Positions 7,269 through 14,680 of a stretch of DNA of 16,548 nt are shown one piece after another. The first letter of the stretch is position 1. Every line of letters starts with the position of its first letter. The notes under the pieces were generated by a model, which was not told where the DNA came from, did no database searches, and worked only from the letters and a program-made list of their open reading frames with translations. The position numbers were made by a program, and so were the translations under genes. Origin of the DNA: an uncultured Gammaproteobacteria bacterium (GTDB lineage Bacteria > Pseudomonadota > Gammaproteobacteria > Steroidobacterales > Woeseiaceae); contig CALKYK010000319.1 in NCBI GenBank assembly GCA_938003715.1, positions 1 through 16,548 of the forward strand, in the 5' to 3' direction.

Positions 7269-8300
7269 TCAGCGGCCTTCCAGGCCGGACAGGAAATTCA
7301 CCGTATTGGCGCCGATGTACTCGACCGAGTAGCCGCCCTCCAGCACCACGACGGTCTTCAGCCCGAGCGCGCCGATCGCCGCACCCATGCGGATGAAATC
7401 CTCGCTCTCGATCGCGAAATAGGTGGTCGGATCGCCGACATAGGTGTCGAGCCCAAGCGCAACGACGAGCGCGTCCGGCGAGAAGCGCCGGATTTCCAGC
7501 AGCGCGTCGTCGAGTGCCGCGCGGTAGCTGTTCCAGCCGGTGCCGAACGGCAGCGGGTAGTTCGCGTTGAATCCGTGCCCTTTGCCCTCTCCCGTCTCGT
7601 CGGCGTAACCGAGAAAGAACGGGTACTCGACGCGTGGATCCGCGTGCAGCGAGATCGTGAGCACGTCGTTGCGCCGGTAGAAGATGCTCTGCGTGCCGTT
7701 GCCGTGGTGATAGTCGACGTCTAGGATGGCCACCCGGTCCGCGCCGCCGTCCAATAGCGACTGCGCCGCCAGCGAATTGTTGTTCAGGTAGCAGTAACCG
7801 CCGCAGTAGTCCGCCGTAGCGTGGTGGCCCGGCGGCCGGCACGCGGCGAAAGCCACGCGCTGTTCGCCTCGGACCAGCTCGGCCGCCGTCAGAGCGACGT
7901 TCGCAGAAGAGCGAATCGCCTGCCAGCTGCCCGCGACGAACGGCGACGTCGCGTCGAAGGAATAGCGGCCGAGCTTGCCGACGATAGTGTCGGTAGCAAC
8001 GCGACGCATCCCGCCGCCGACGAACGTGTCGGGGCGCGCGTTGCTGCCCTCTTCGTCCGACGCCTCCCATTCTTCCCATACGTTTTCCAGGAACGCAATG
8101 TAGTCGGCGTCGTGTATGCGGGTAAGCCTGTCCATCGCGAAGACCGACGGCTCGCAGACCTCGCCGAAGTCGTGATCTCGGATCGCTGCGATCACGTTGT
8201 TGGCGCGCTCCGGGCACTCTGCGCTCGGTCTCCAGTTGTTGCCGCGCGGATCGAGCAGCTTGCTGTGCAGTTTGTGGTCGTCCGAATAGACCGTGATCAT
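7269..8300 (-). CDS. Histone-deacetylase-family hydrolase, acetylpolyamine amidohydrolase type
   Basis: A 343-residue zinc hydrolase that removes acetyl groups from amines. Seen directly: the RPPGHHA motif with catalytic H159-H160, the zinc-site motif DVDYHHGNG (D196 and H198), the third ligand D285 in ALGLDTYVGDP, and EGGYSVEYIG with transition-state Tyr324. The LDTYxxDP and EGGYxVExIGxN patterns match the bacterial acetylpolyamine amidohydrolase branch better than AcuC or eukaryotic-type deacetylases, which read GxDxHxxDP. The likely substrates are N-acetylated putrescine, cadaverine, spermidine or a similar acylated amine in the cytoplasm. It is the last gene of the seven-gene operon, starting 7 bp after the aldehyde dehydrogenase stop; its ribosome binding site is weak. 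ATG 8300 is chosen because the family N-terminus (MITVYSDDHKLH) begins there. Confidence 0.88.
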   Translation of the reverse strand: MITVYSDDHKLHSKLLDPRGNNWRPSAECPERANNVIAAIRDHDFGEVCEPSVFAMDRLTRIHDADYIAFLENVWEEWEASDEEGSNARPDTFVGGGMRRVATDTIVGKLGRYSFDATSPFVAGSWQAIRSSANVALTAAELVRGEQRVAFAACRPPGHHATADYCGGYCYLNNNSLAAQSLLDGGADRVAILDVDYHHGNGTQSIFYRRNDVLTISLHADPRVEYPFFLGYADETGEGKGHGFNANYPLPFGTGWNSYRAALDDALLEIRRFSPDALVVALGLDTYVGDPTTYFAIESEDFIRMGAAIGALGLKTVVVLEGGYSVEYIGANTVNFLSGLEGR

Positions 8301-8307
8301 CGCGCGC

Positions 8308-9825
8308 TCATCCGTCCAGGCGCAGCCACGCCGATTTCGTCTGCGTGTACGAAAGCAGGCTGTCGATGCACTTGTCGCGGGCATGTCCTGACTGCTTGTA
8401 GCCGCCGAACGGCTGCGTCATGTCGCCTTCATCGAAACAGTTGACCCAGATGACGCCTGCCTGTATCTCGCGGATCAGGCGATGCGCGCGATTCAGGTCG
8501 CGCGTCCAGATGCCGGCGGCAAGGCCGTAAATCGTGTCGTTCGCGATGCGGATCGCCTCGTCGACGCCGTCGAAGGGAATGACCGACGCAACGGGGCCGA
8601 AGATCTCCTGCTGCGCGATCGTCATGTGATTGTCGACGTCCGCGAACAGCGTCGGGTTGACGTAGGCGCCCTTCAGTGACGGCACGTCGCCGCCGAAGAC
8701 GAGCTTCGCGCCTTCCTTCTTCCCCGACTCGATGAAACCGAGCACTCGCTGCTGCGCTTCGCGCGTGACCAGCGGCCCGAGGTTGGTGGCCGGGTCCAGG
8801 GGGTCTCCGGGCACGTACGCTTCCTTCCCTTCCTCGACGAAACGCGACAGGAACTCCTCGTAAATCGGCTTTTCGACGAGCAGGCGCGAGCCGGCATTGC
8901 AGACCTCGCCCATGTTCGCGTAGATGCCGTTGTAGGCCGCCGCGACCGCGCGCGACAGGTTCTCGGTGTCGGCCATGAATACCTGCGGCGTCTTGCCGCC
9001 GCATTCCAGCGACACGCGTTTCATGTTCGACTGCCCGGCGTACTGCATGATCAGCTTGCCGACCTCGGTCGAGCCGGTAAACGTGATCTTGTCGACGTCG
9101 TTGTGCAGCGCGAGGGCACGTCCGGTGATCTCTCCCGGGCCATTGACGACGTTGAACACGCCGTCGGGTCCACCCGCCTCGACGAACAGCTCCGCGAGGC
9201 GCAGGCACGACAGCGGCGCCTGCTCGGCCGGTTTCAGCACCACGCTGTTTCCGGCCGCGAGCGCCGGCGCGACTTTCCACACGGCCATCAGCAGCGGGTA
9301 ATTCCACGGCGAGATCGCGCCGACGACGCCGAGCGGTTCGCGCAGCACGAAATGCATCACGTCGGCCTCGGTGTTCGTCACGCTACCTTCCATCTTGTCG
9401 ATGTACTCGGCCATGAAGCGAATCGTCTCGACCACCGCGGGCAGGTCTACGGACAGCATGTCGTTGATCGGCTTGCCCATGTCCAGCGTATCGAGCAGCG
9501 CGAGCTGCTCGGCGTTGTCCTCGATGACCGAGCAGTAGCGATACAGGATCTCCATGCGCTCGCGCGGCGCAAGCTTCGACCAGCGCCCGTCGCGGAAAGA
9601 GCGCCGCGCTTCCGCGACGGCCGCATCGACGTCGGCATCGCTGGCCATGGACACCGATGCGAGCACTTCGCCGGTGGCCGGGTTGATCGTTTCGAAACGG
9701 CCGCCGCCGGCGGCGTCCCGGTACTTGCCGCCGATGAACAGCCGCGTTTCTAGCGCCGCGCCTCGGCGGGCCGCCGCCTCCTGCCGCTGGCCGTAGCTTG
9801 TTCCGGACAGTGTTTCGATAGTCAT
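8308..9825 (-). CDS. NAD(P)-dependent aldehyde dehydrogenase, PuuC-like
   Basis: A 505-residue enzyme of the usual family length that oxidises an aldehyde to its acid with NAD(P)+. Active-site residues are present: N175 in SPWNYPLL, K198 in VVLKPAE, E274 in LECGGKTP and nucleophile C309 in MGEVCNAG; the cofactor loop is FTGSTEVGK (248-256). The C-terminus GDMTQPFGGYKQSGHARDK closely resembles gamma-glutamyl-gamma-aminobutyraldehyde dehydrogenase PuuC and related omega-aminoaldehyde and betaine aldehyde dehydrogenases. An aminoaldehyde is therefore the likely substrate, which fits the adjacent deacetylase and the aminotransferase at the head of the operon. The start at 9825 is supported by a strong ribosome binding site overlapping the stop of the acyl-CoA synthetase gene 5 bp upstream. 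The exact substrate is inferred. Confidence 0.92.
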   Translation of the reverse strand: MTIETLSGTSYGQRQEAAARRGAALETRLFIGGKYRDAAGGGRFETINPATGEVLASVSMASDADVDAAVAEARRSFRDGRWSKLAPRERMEILYRYCSVIEDNAEQLALLDTLDMGKPINDMLSVDLPAVVETIRFMAEYIDKMEGSVTNTEADVMHFVLREPLGVVGAISPWNYPLLMAVWKVAPALAAGNSVVLKPAEQAPLSCLRLAELFVEAGGPDGVFNVVNGPGEITGRALALHNDVDKITFTGSTEVGKLIMQYAGQSNMKRVSLECGGKTPQVFMADTENLSRAVAAAYNGIYANMGEVCNAGSRLLVEKPIYEEFLSRFVEEGKEAYVPGDPLDPATNLGPLVTREAQQRVLGFIESGKKEGAKLVFGGDVPSLKGAYVNPTLFADVDNHMTIAQQEIFGPVASVIPFDGVDEAIRIANDTIYGLAAGIWTRDLNRAHRLIREIQAGVIWVNCFDEGDMTQPFGGYKQSGHARDKCIDSLLSYTQTKSAWLRLDG

Positions 9826-9830
9826 GGTCT

Positions 9831-11915
9831 TTACCTCACCTTGCGTGCCGGGACGACCAGGCCGTCCACGGCGATACATCCTTCACCTGCAACGATCAGC
9901 GGATTCACGTCGATCTCGTCGATGACGCCCGAAAGCGACGCGACCATCGCCGAAAAACGCGCCGCGGCATTGCAGAACGCGTCGACGTCGGCCGGCGGCC
10001 GCCGGCGCACGCCGTCGAGCAGCGGCCGCAGGCGGAGATCTGCAATCTTGCGCCGCGCGTGCTCCGCGGTAAACGGCGGCAGCGCGAACGCGACGTCGCC
10101 GAGCGTTTCGGCCAGGACGCCACCGAACCCAAGGATCACCAGCGGTCCGAACTGCGGGTCGCGCCGGCAGCCGAGCAGCATTTCGACGCCGCCTGGCGCC
10201 ATCGTGGCCAGCAGCACCCGCGGGCCCAGCCGCGACGCCAGGTCGCGATAGGCCGGGCGCAGCGCCGCCTCGTTCTCGATGCCAAGCACCACGCCGCCGG
10301 CATCCGTCTTGTGCATTATGCCGGGCGCCGCGGTTTTCAGCGCGAGCGGGAATCCGAGTTCACCGGCGGCTGCGACGACTTCGTCCTCGTCCGCGGCGGT
10401 CCGGTGGCCCACCGTGCCGATGCCGAAATCGCCGAGCATGGCGAGTGCTTCGGCCTCGCCGGGCGCGGTGCCGCCTGCCAGCCGGTCCGACCAGGTGCGG
10501 ACCGCTTTCGCCGGGGCCTGCGGCGGCGCGCCGTCGTTTCGCGCGAGGTAGTCGCGGTAGCGCATCAGGCCGCGCACGCCGCGCAGGAAAGGAATCACGC
10601 CGTCGAGCACCGGGTAGCCGCGCTCGGTGGTCGCGACGGCCAGCGGATCGGCGCCGGTCCCCTGGCGGGCGGCAACCAGCGCGACCGGTTTGTCGATCGC
10701 GGCCGTCGCGCCGTCGATGTAGTCGACGTACATCGGGTAGACGAGCCCGCCCGGCGCGCGGTCATGCATCAGGCCGGCCATCGCGGTGCCGGGATCCGCG
10801 AGCAAAAGCCTCAGGCATTCGGTCATGGTTTCGACGTAGCCCGGACCGCCACGGCTCCAGGCATCCAGAGGATTGACCGCCGGCAGCTCGGGATCGATGA
10901 CCGCTTCGAGCGCCGCGACGGTGTCGGGCTGAAGCTCGGTCAGCGGCACGCCTTCCTGTTCGGCAAGATCGATCAGGAGCTGTCGCTCGCCGCCGGAGTC
11001 GTGCAGCGCGGCGAGCGAACCCGGCCCGAGCGGGCTGCAGTACGCGAACAGGATCATCGCGGTCGCCATCTCGTCCATGTCCCGCACCCGCGTAACGCCG
11101 TAGTGCTCGAACAGCGCCTCGTAGGTTGCATCGTCGCCGGCGATCGCGCCCGAATGCGAAACGGCCAGTTCGGCCGAATGCTTCGACCGGCCGACCTTCA
11201 GTGCCACGACCGGGATCTTCCTGTCGCGCGCCTTGCAGAGCGCAGCGCGGAAGCCGCCCGGATCGCGCGCCGTTTCGACGAACAGGCCGACAACCCGGGT
11301 TTCCGGCAGCTCCAATACGAAGTCGAGGTAGCGGTCCATCGTCACGCCGATCTCGTTGCCGGTCGAGACCGCGACGTTGACGCGAATTCTTTGGTCGCTG
11401 TCGATGAGGCCCGACATCCCGGATCCCGAATGACTGATCAGGCTCATGCAGCCGGGCGCGTCGTGATCGCTGCTGTCGAAGCCGCAGGCCCACGCGTGAT
11501 CGCGCACGTTGTAGAAGCCCATGCCATTCGCGCCGCAGACCAGCATGCCCGCGCGGGCAATCTTGTCGCGCACGCGTTCTTTCAGCGGCGGTGAATCGTC
11601 ATCGTCGACGCACAACGACGACATGATCACGGCGGCAGGCACGCCGCGCTCGATCGCCGCGTCAAGCACTGCCTCGACGCGCCGGTCGGCGACGGCGAAG
11701 ATCACGAGGTCCGGCGTTTCGGGCAACGCGTCGAGATCGGGATAGCAGCGCAGGCCGCGCACCTCGTCGTGGCCGGGATTGACGGCATACACCGGGCCCG
11801 GAAAGCCGCCGCGCTCGAGGTTCTTCAGCGCCCATTCGCCCATCGAGTCCTTGCGCGGCGACGCGCCGACCACGGCGACGGAACGGGGACGGAGCAGCGG
11901 GTCCAGTTCGTGCAT
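9831..11915 (-). CDS. ADP-forming acyl-CoA synthetase (acetate--CoA ligase family, fused alpha-beta)
   Basis: A 694-residue single-chain nucleoside-diphosphate-forming acyl-CoA synthetase, joining an acid to CoA with ATP giving ADP and phosphate. Domains in order: CoA-binding Rossmann domain (about 5-130, starting RSVAVVGAS); succinyl-CoA-ligase-like domains (about 150-440) with the phospho-histidine H254 in VSHSGAIAGDD; and a C-terminal ATP-grasp domain (about 480-690) with ALKTAAPGIMHKTDAGGV, GPLVILGFGGV and EIDVNPL. The family includes acetyl-, pimeloyl- and feruloyl-CoA synthetases; the acid used here is unknown. It lies directly before the aldehyde dehydrogenase, so the simplest idea is that it activates the acid that dehydrogenase makes, saving one phosphate bond compared with an AMP-forming ligase. 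It starts 27 bp after the GcvT-like gene, with no clear ribosome binding site. Confidence 0.9.
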   Translation of the reverse strand: MHELDPLLRPRSVAVVGASPRKDSMGEWALKNLERGGFPGPVYAVNPGHDEVRGLRCYPDLDALPETPDLVIFAVADRRVEAVLDAAIERGVPAAVIMSSLCVDDDDSPPLKERVRDKIARAGMLVCGANGMGFYNVRDHAWACGFDSSDHDAPGCMSLISHSGSGMSGLIDSDQRIRVNVAVSTGNEIGVTMDRYLDFVLELPETRVVGLFVETARDPGGFRAALCKARDRKIPVVALKVGRSKHSAELAVSHSGAIAGDDATYEALFEHYGVTRVRDMDEMATAMILFAYCSPLGPGSLAALHDSGGERQLLIDLAEQEGVPLTELQPDTVAALEAVIDPELPAVNPLDAWSRGGPGYVETMTECLRLLLADPGTAMAGLMHDRAPGGLVYPMYVDYIDGATAAIDKPVALVAARQGTGADPLAVATTERGYPVLDGVIPFLRGVRGLMRYRDYLARNDGAPPQAPAKAVRTWSDRLAGGTAPGEAEALAMLGDFGIGTVGHRTAADEDEVVAAAGELGFPLALKTAAPGIMHKTDAGGVVLGIENEAALRPAYRDLASRLGPRVLLATMAPGGVEMLLGCRRDPQFGPLVILGFGGVLAETLGDVAFALPPFTAEHARRKIADLRLRPLLDGVRRRPPADVDAFCNAAARFSAMVASLSGVIDEIDVNPLIVAGEGCIAVDGLVVPARKVR
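9834..9842 (-). promoter_or_regulatory. Shine-Dalgarno site of the aldehyde dehydrogenase gene
   Basis: On the minus strand AAGGTGAGG is followed directly by the TAA stop (9833-9831) of the acyl-CoA synthetase gene, and then by the aldehyde dehydrogenase ATG 5 bp further on. GAGG lies 8 nt from the ATG. A terminating ribosome would be placed to restart, so the two genes are probably translationally coupled. This site decides the start at 9825 over an upstream in-frame ATG at 9879. Confidence 0.7.
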
Positions 11916-11942
11916 GCGCGCGGCGCCGGGCGGGTTTGCCGG

Positions 11943-13136
11943 TCAGTACGGCCCCGGTGGCGTCGCGCGCCGGCGAGCCGGATTCCAGAACGGCTGTTCG
12001 ACGACGGTGGCCTCCGCCATCACCCGGGACCAGTGCATTTCGCGCTGGTAGTAGATCTCCACCCACAGGCGGTCGCCCGGCTTTCCGTGCGGCGTGCGCA
12101 CGCTGCCGAGCGCGATGTTCTGCTTGCACACCGGCGACCACGCGGCCGAGGTGATGAATCCGACTTCCTTCTGTCCGCTCGGGGCCGGATATATATAAGA
12201 GTGATGCGCGGGCTTGTTGCCCTCGATGTCGAGTTTCACGAGCCGCCAGGTGGAGCCGCGCCGCTTTTCCTTGGCCAGCGCGCGGCGGCCGTTGAACACC
12301 GGCTTTTTGAAATCGACCAGCCAGTCCAGTCCGAGCTCGAGCGGCGAACGCGAGCGTCCCGGGCGCACCGTGGCGTTGGCCGGCAGGAAGTCGGAGTAGG
12401 CCTGGATGAATCCCGCCTCGATGCGCGCGAGGTCCAGCGCGGCGGTGCCGATGGCGCGGATGCCGTACAGCCGTCCGGCCTCGAACAGCGCGTCCCACAG
12501 TGGCACCGCCTGCTTCGTTTCGATCCAGATCTCGTAGCCGAGATCGCCGGTGAAGCCGGTGCGCGACACCATGAGCTCGCTGCCTTCGAAGTCCGCGTGC
12601 AGGAGGCCGAAGGGTTTCAGTTCGTCCAGCCCCGGTATGTCGAGCTGGCGCAGGATGCTGTACGAGGTCGGCCCCTGCACGGCGAGCGCCGCAATGTCGA
12701 GCGTTTCGTCGGCGATGTCGACGTCCATGCCGATCGCCGCCGCGCGGAACCACGACATGTGACGCTCCTGCGAGCACAGCCGATACTCGCCCTCGCGCAG
12801 GTGGAAAATCGTGCCGTCGTCGATCACCTGCCCCTGGTCGTCGCACCAGGCCGCGTACGCGACCCGCCCCGGGCGGATCTTCTGCATGTCGCGGGTGACG
12901 AGACGATCGATGAAGTCCAGGCTGTCGGGCCCGGTGATGCGGTACTTCGTCATCGGCGAGATGTCGAACACGCCGGTGGAATTGCGCACGGAGAAGTACT
13001 CGAGACCGGTATCGAAAAAACCGTCTGCGCTCGAGAATCCCTTCCACTCGTGCCAGAGATTGAGCCGGTCCAGTTCGGACTGGCGCGGATAGAACGGCGA
13101 ACGGAGGCGACCCTGCTCGACTTCCTGCACGCTCAT
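11943..13136 (-). CDS. GcvT-family folate-dependent aminomethyl/methyl transferase (DmdA-like)
   Basis: A 397-residue protein of the glycine-cleavage T-protein fold. Seen: GVFDISPMTKYRITGPDS (55-72), the GRVAYAAWCDDQGQVIDD stretch (90-107) containing the folate-site Asp pair, and RTGFTGDLGYEIW, the T-protein TGYTGExGFE-like motif. A C-terminal GCV_T_C-like barrel covers about 300-397. The family moves a one-carbon unit from an amine, sulfonium or methoxy substrate to tetrahydrofolate; members include GcvT, dimethylglycine and sarcosine enzymes, DMSP demethylase DmdA and LigM. Glycine cleavage is unlikely because no gcvH or gcvP is present and the neighbours are flavoenzymes. It overlaps the preceding flavoenzyme gene by 4 bp (ATGA). 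GGGAG lies about 8 nt before ATG 13136, which fixes the start. The C1 donor is unknown. Confidence 0.86.
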   Translation of the reverse strand: MSVQEVEQGRLRSPFYPRQSELDRLNLWHEWKGFSSADGFFDTGLEYFSVRNSTGVFDISPMTKYRITGPDSLDFIDRLVTRDMQKIRPGRVAYAAWCDDQGQVIDDGTIFHLREGEYRLCSQERHMSWFRAAAIGMDVDIADETLDIAALAVQGPTSYSILRQLDIPGLDELKPFGLLHADFEGSELMVSRTGFTGDLGYEIWIETKQAVPLWDALFEAGRLYGIRAIGTAALDLARIEAGFIQAYSDFLPANATVRPGRSRSPLELGLDWLVDFKKPVFNGRRALAKEKRRGSTWRLVKLDIEGNKPAHHSYIYPAPSGQKEVGFITSAAWSPVCKQNIALGSVRTPHGKPGDRLWVEIYYQREMHWSRVMAEATVVEQPFWNPARRRATPPGPY

Positions 13137-14680
13137 ACGCTCTTCTCCCGTTTCAGAATCTGCCGCGCGGCATTGCGGCCGGCCGCGCCGCTGACGCCGC
13201 CGCCCGGGTGTGCGCCTGCGCCGCACAGGTACAGGCCGTCCAGCGGCATCGCGTACTGCGCCGCGCCGCCCACCGGCCGCGTGAACAGGAACGCATCGAG
13301 CGCGAGCTCGCCGTGGTGCCAGTGCCCGCCGGTGACGTGGAACTGCGACTCGATGTCGGCAGGCGTCAGCAGCTCGGTCGCGGTGACGCGTCCGGCGAGA
13401 TCCGGCAGGTAGTCGGCCATTACCTGCATGCAGGTGTCGATGAATGCCTTCTTCGACTTCTCGCTCCAACCCTCGCGCAGCGCGTACGGCGCGTACTGCA
13501 CGATCGCCGACATGACGTGCTTGCCGGTCGGCGCGAGACTCGTATCGCGAAAACTCGGGAACGTGATTTCGAACACCGGCGACGCCGACGTCTCGCCGTA
13601 CTTCGCGTGGTTGAACGCGCGCTCGACGTAGTTTTCGTCCGGCGCGATGATGAACCGGTCGCCGTACTCGCGCTTGTCCACGCCACTCATCGACGGCAGT
13701 CCGTCCAGCGCCAGGTGCAGCTTCGCGACGTTGCCGCGCATGCGCAGGTGATGGATACGGTGGGTGAAGCCGGTTTCGACGTGCCGCGTGCCGACCAGCT
13801 TCATGATCGTCGTTTTCGGATCGGCGTTCGACACGACCAGCCAGCTCGAGAACGCATCACCGTTCTCGCACTCGACGCCGGCCGCGCGCCCGTTTTCGAC
13901 CACGATGCGGCGCACCGGCATGCCGGTGCGAATCACCGCGCCGAAACTTCGCGCCCGCTCCGCAAGCGCCTCGGCGATGCCGCCCATGCCGCCCGCCGGC
14001 TGGCAGAGTTCCGCGTGCCTGCCGGCCAGCCGGTACAGGTAGGTCAGGATCGTGTTCGGCGAACGCGGGCCGAGGTGCGTGCCGGTGACTGCATCGAGGC
14101 TGATCGCGCCGCGAAGGAGCTGGCTGCCGAAGCGCTCGACGACCTCGTCGTAGATGTTCATGCCAATCAGGCGCAGGAACTCGCGCATCTCGGTCCGGCC
14201 GAGGCGGCGCAGGTCGAAGCCGAGCCGGGCGAGGGTCAGCATGTCGCCTTTCGGCGCGTCCCGTCCGAGCCGCGGCGGCGTCTGGTTGACATAGGTTTTC
14301 AGCAGGTCGGCGTAGCGACACATTCGGGCGTGGAAGCGACGATAGCTGTCGGCGTCGTCCTGACCGGCGCCCGAGACCTCGTTGCCGACGATGCGCACGT
14401 GCTTGCCGTCCTTCGCAAGCGCGACGGTGTGCAACCCGCTGGCCACGAGCGCGGGCTTCAGCCCGAGGTCCTTCTCCACCTGCGGCTGCAGCTGGTAGAG
14501 GAGGTGCGCGCAGGACGAGACGGAGTAGCCGTCGGCGAATTCGCGGGTGACCGCGGCGCCGCCCACGCGCTCGTTCGCTTCGAGCACCAGCACTTTCTTG
14601 CCGCCCTTCGCGAGCAGCGCGGCGCAGACCAGTCCGTTGTGTCCGGCACCGACGACGATGGCATCGTATCGTTCGGCCAT
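13133..14680 (-). CDS. FAD-dependent oxidoreductase, phytoene-dehydrogenase/PYROXD2-like (second copy)
   Basis: A 515-residue flavoprotein. The dinucleotide-binding fold is at the N-terminus, with AIVVGAGHNGL (G11, G13, G16) and the ribose-binding acid E34 in LVLEANERVGGAA. The C-terminal FAD motif is GLYLCGAGAHPGGGVSGAAG. This architecture is shared by CrtI-type desaturases, amine oxidases and the PYROXD2 group; the HPGGG signature and lack of carotenoid genes argue against carotenoid synthesis. It is a diverged paralogue of the gene just upstream. Its ATG shares one base with that gene's stop (TGATG), and GGGG lies about 8 nt upstream. Its own stop overlaps the GcvT-like start by 4 bp. Dehydrogenation of a C-N bond is inferred from the neighbours. 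Confidence 0.86.
   Translation of the reverse strand: MAERYDAIVVGAGHNGLVCAALLAKGGKKVLVLEANERVGGAAVTREFADGYSVSSCAHLLYQLQPQVEKDLGLKPALVASGLHTVALAKDGKHVRIVGNEVSGAGQDDADSYRRFHARMCRYADLLKTYVNQTPPRLGRDAPKGDMLTLARLGFDLRRLGRTEMREFLRLIGMNIYDEVVERFGSQLLRGAISLDAVTGTHLGPRSPNTILTYLYRLAGRHAELCQPAGGMGGIAEALAERARSFGAVIRTGMPVRRIVVENGRAAGVECENGDAFSSWLVVSNADPKTTIMKLVGTRHVETGFTHRIHHLRMRGNVAKLHLALDGLPSMSGVDKREYGDRFIIAPDENYVERAFNHAKYGETSASPVFEITFPSFRDTSLAPTGKHVMSAIVQYAPYALREGWSEKSKKAFIDTCMQVMADYLPDLAGRVTATELLTPADIESQFHVTGGHWHHGELALDAFLFTRPVGGAAQYAMPLDGLYLCGAGAHPGGGVSGAAGRNAARQILKREKSV

Noticed and set aside
7273..7287. Possible hairpin terminator between the convergent EAL and deacetylase genes
   Set aside because: CGGCCT and AGGCCG form only a 6-bp stem with a 3-nt loop and no T-run on either side, and the stem lies within coding sequence; such small palindromes are common at this GC content.
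7269..8300. Acetoin utilisation protein AcuC
   Set aside because: The third zinc ligand sits in LDTYVGDP and the end reads EGGYSVEYIGANTVN, matching the acetylpolyamine amidohydrolase branch. No acetoin genes are nearby.
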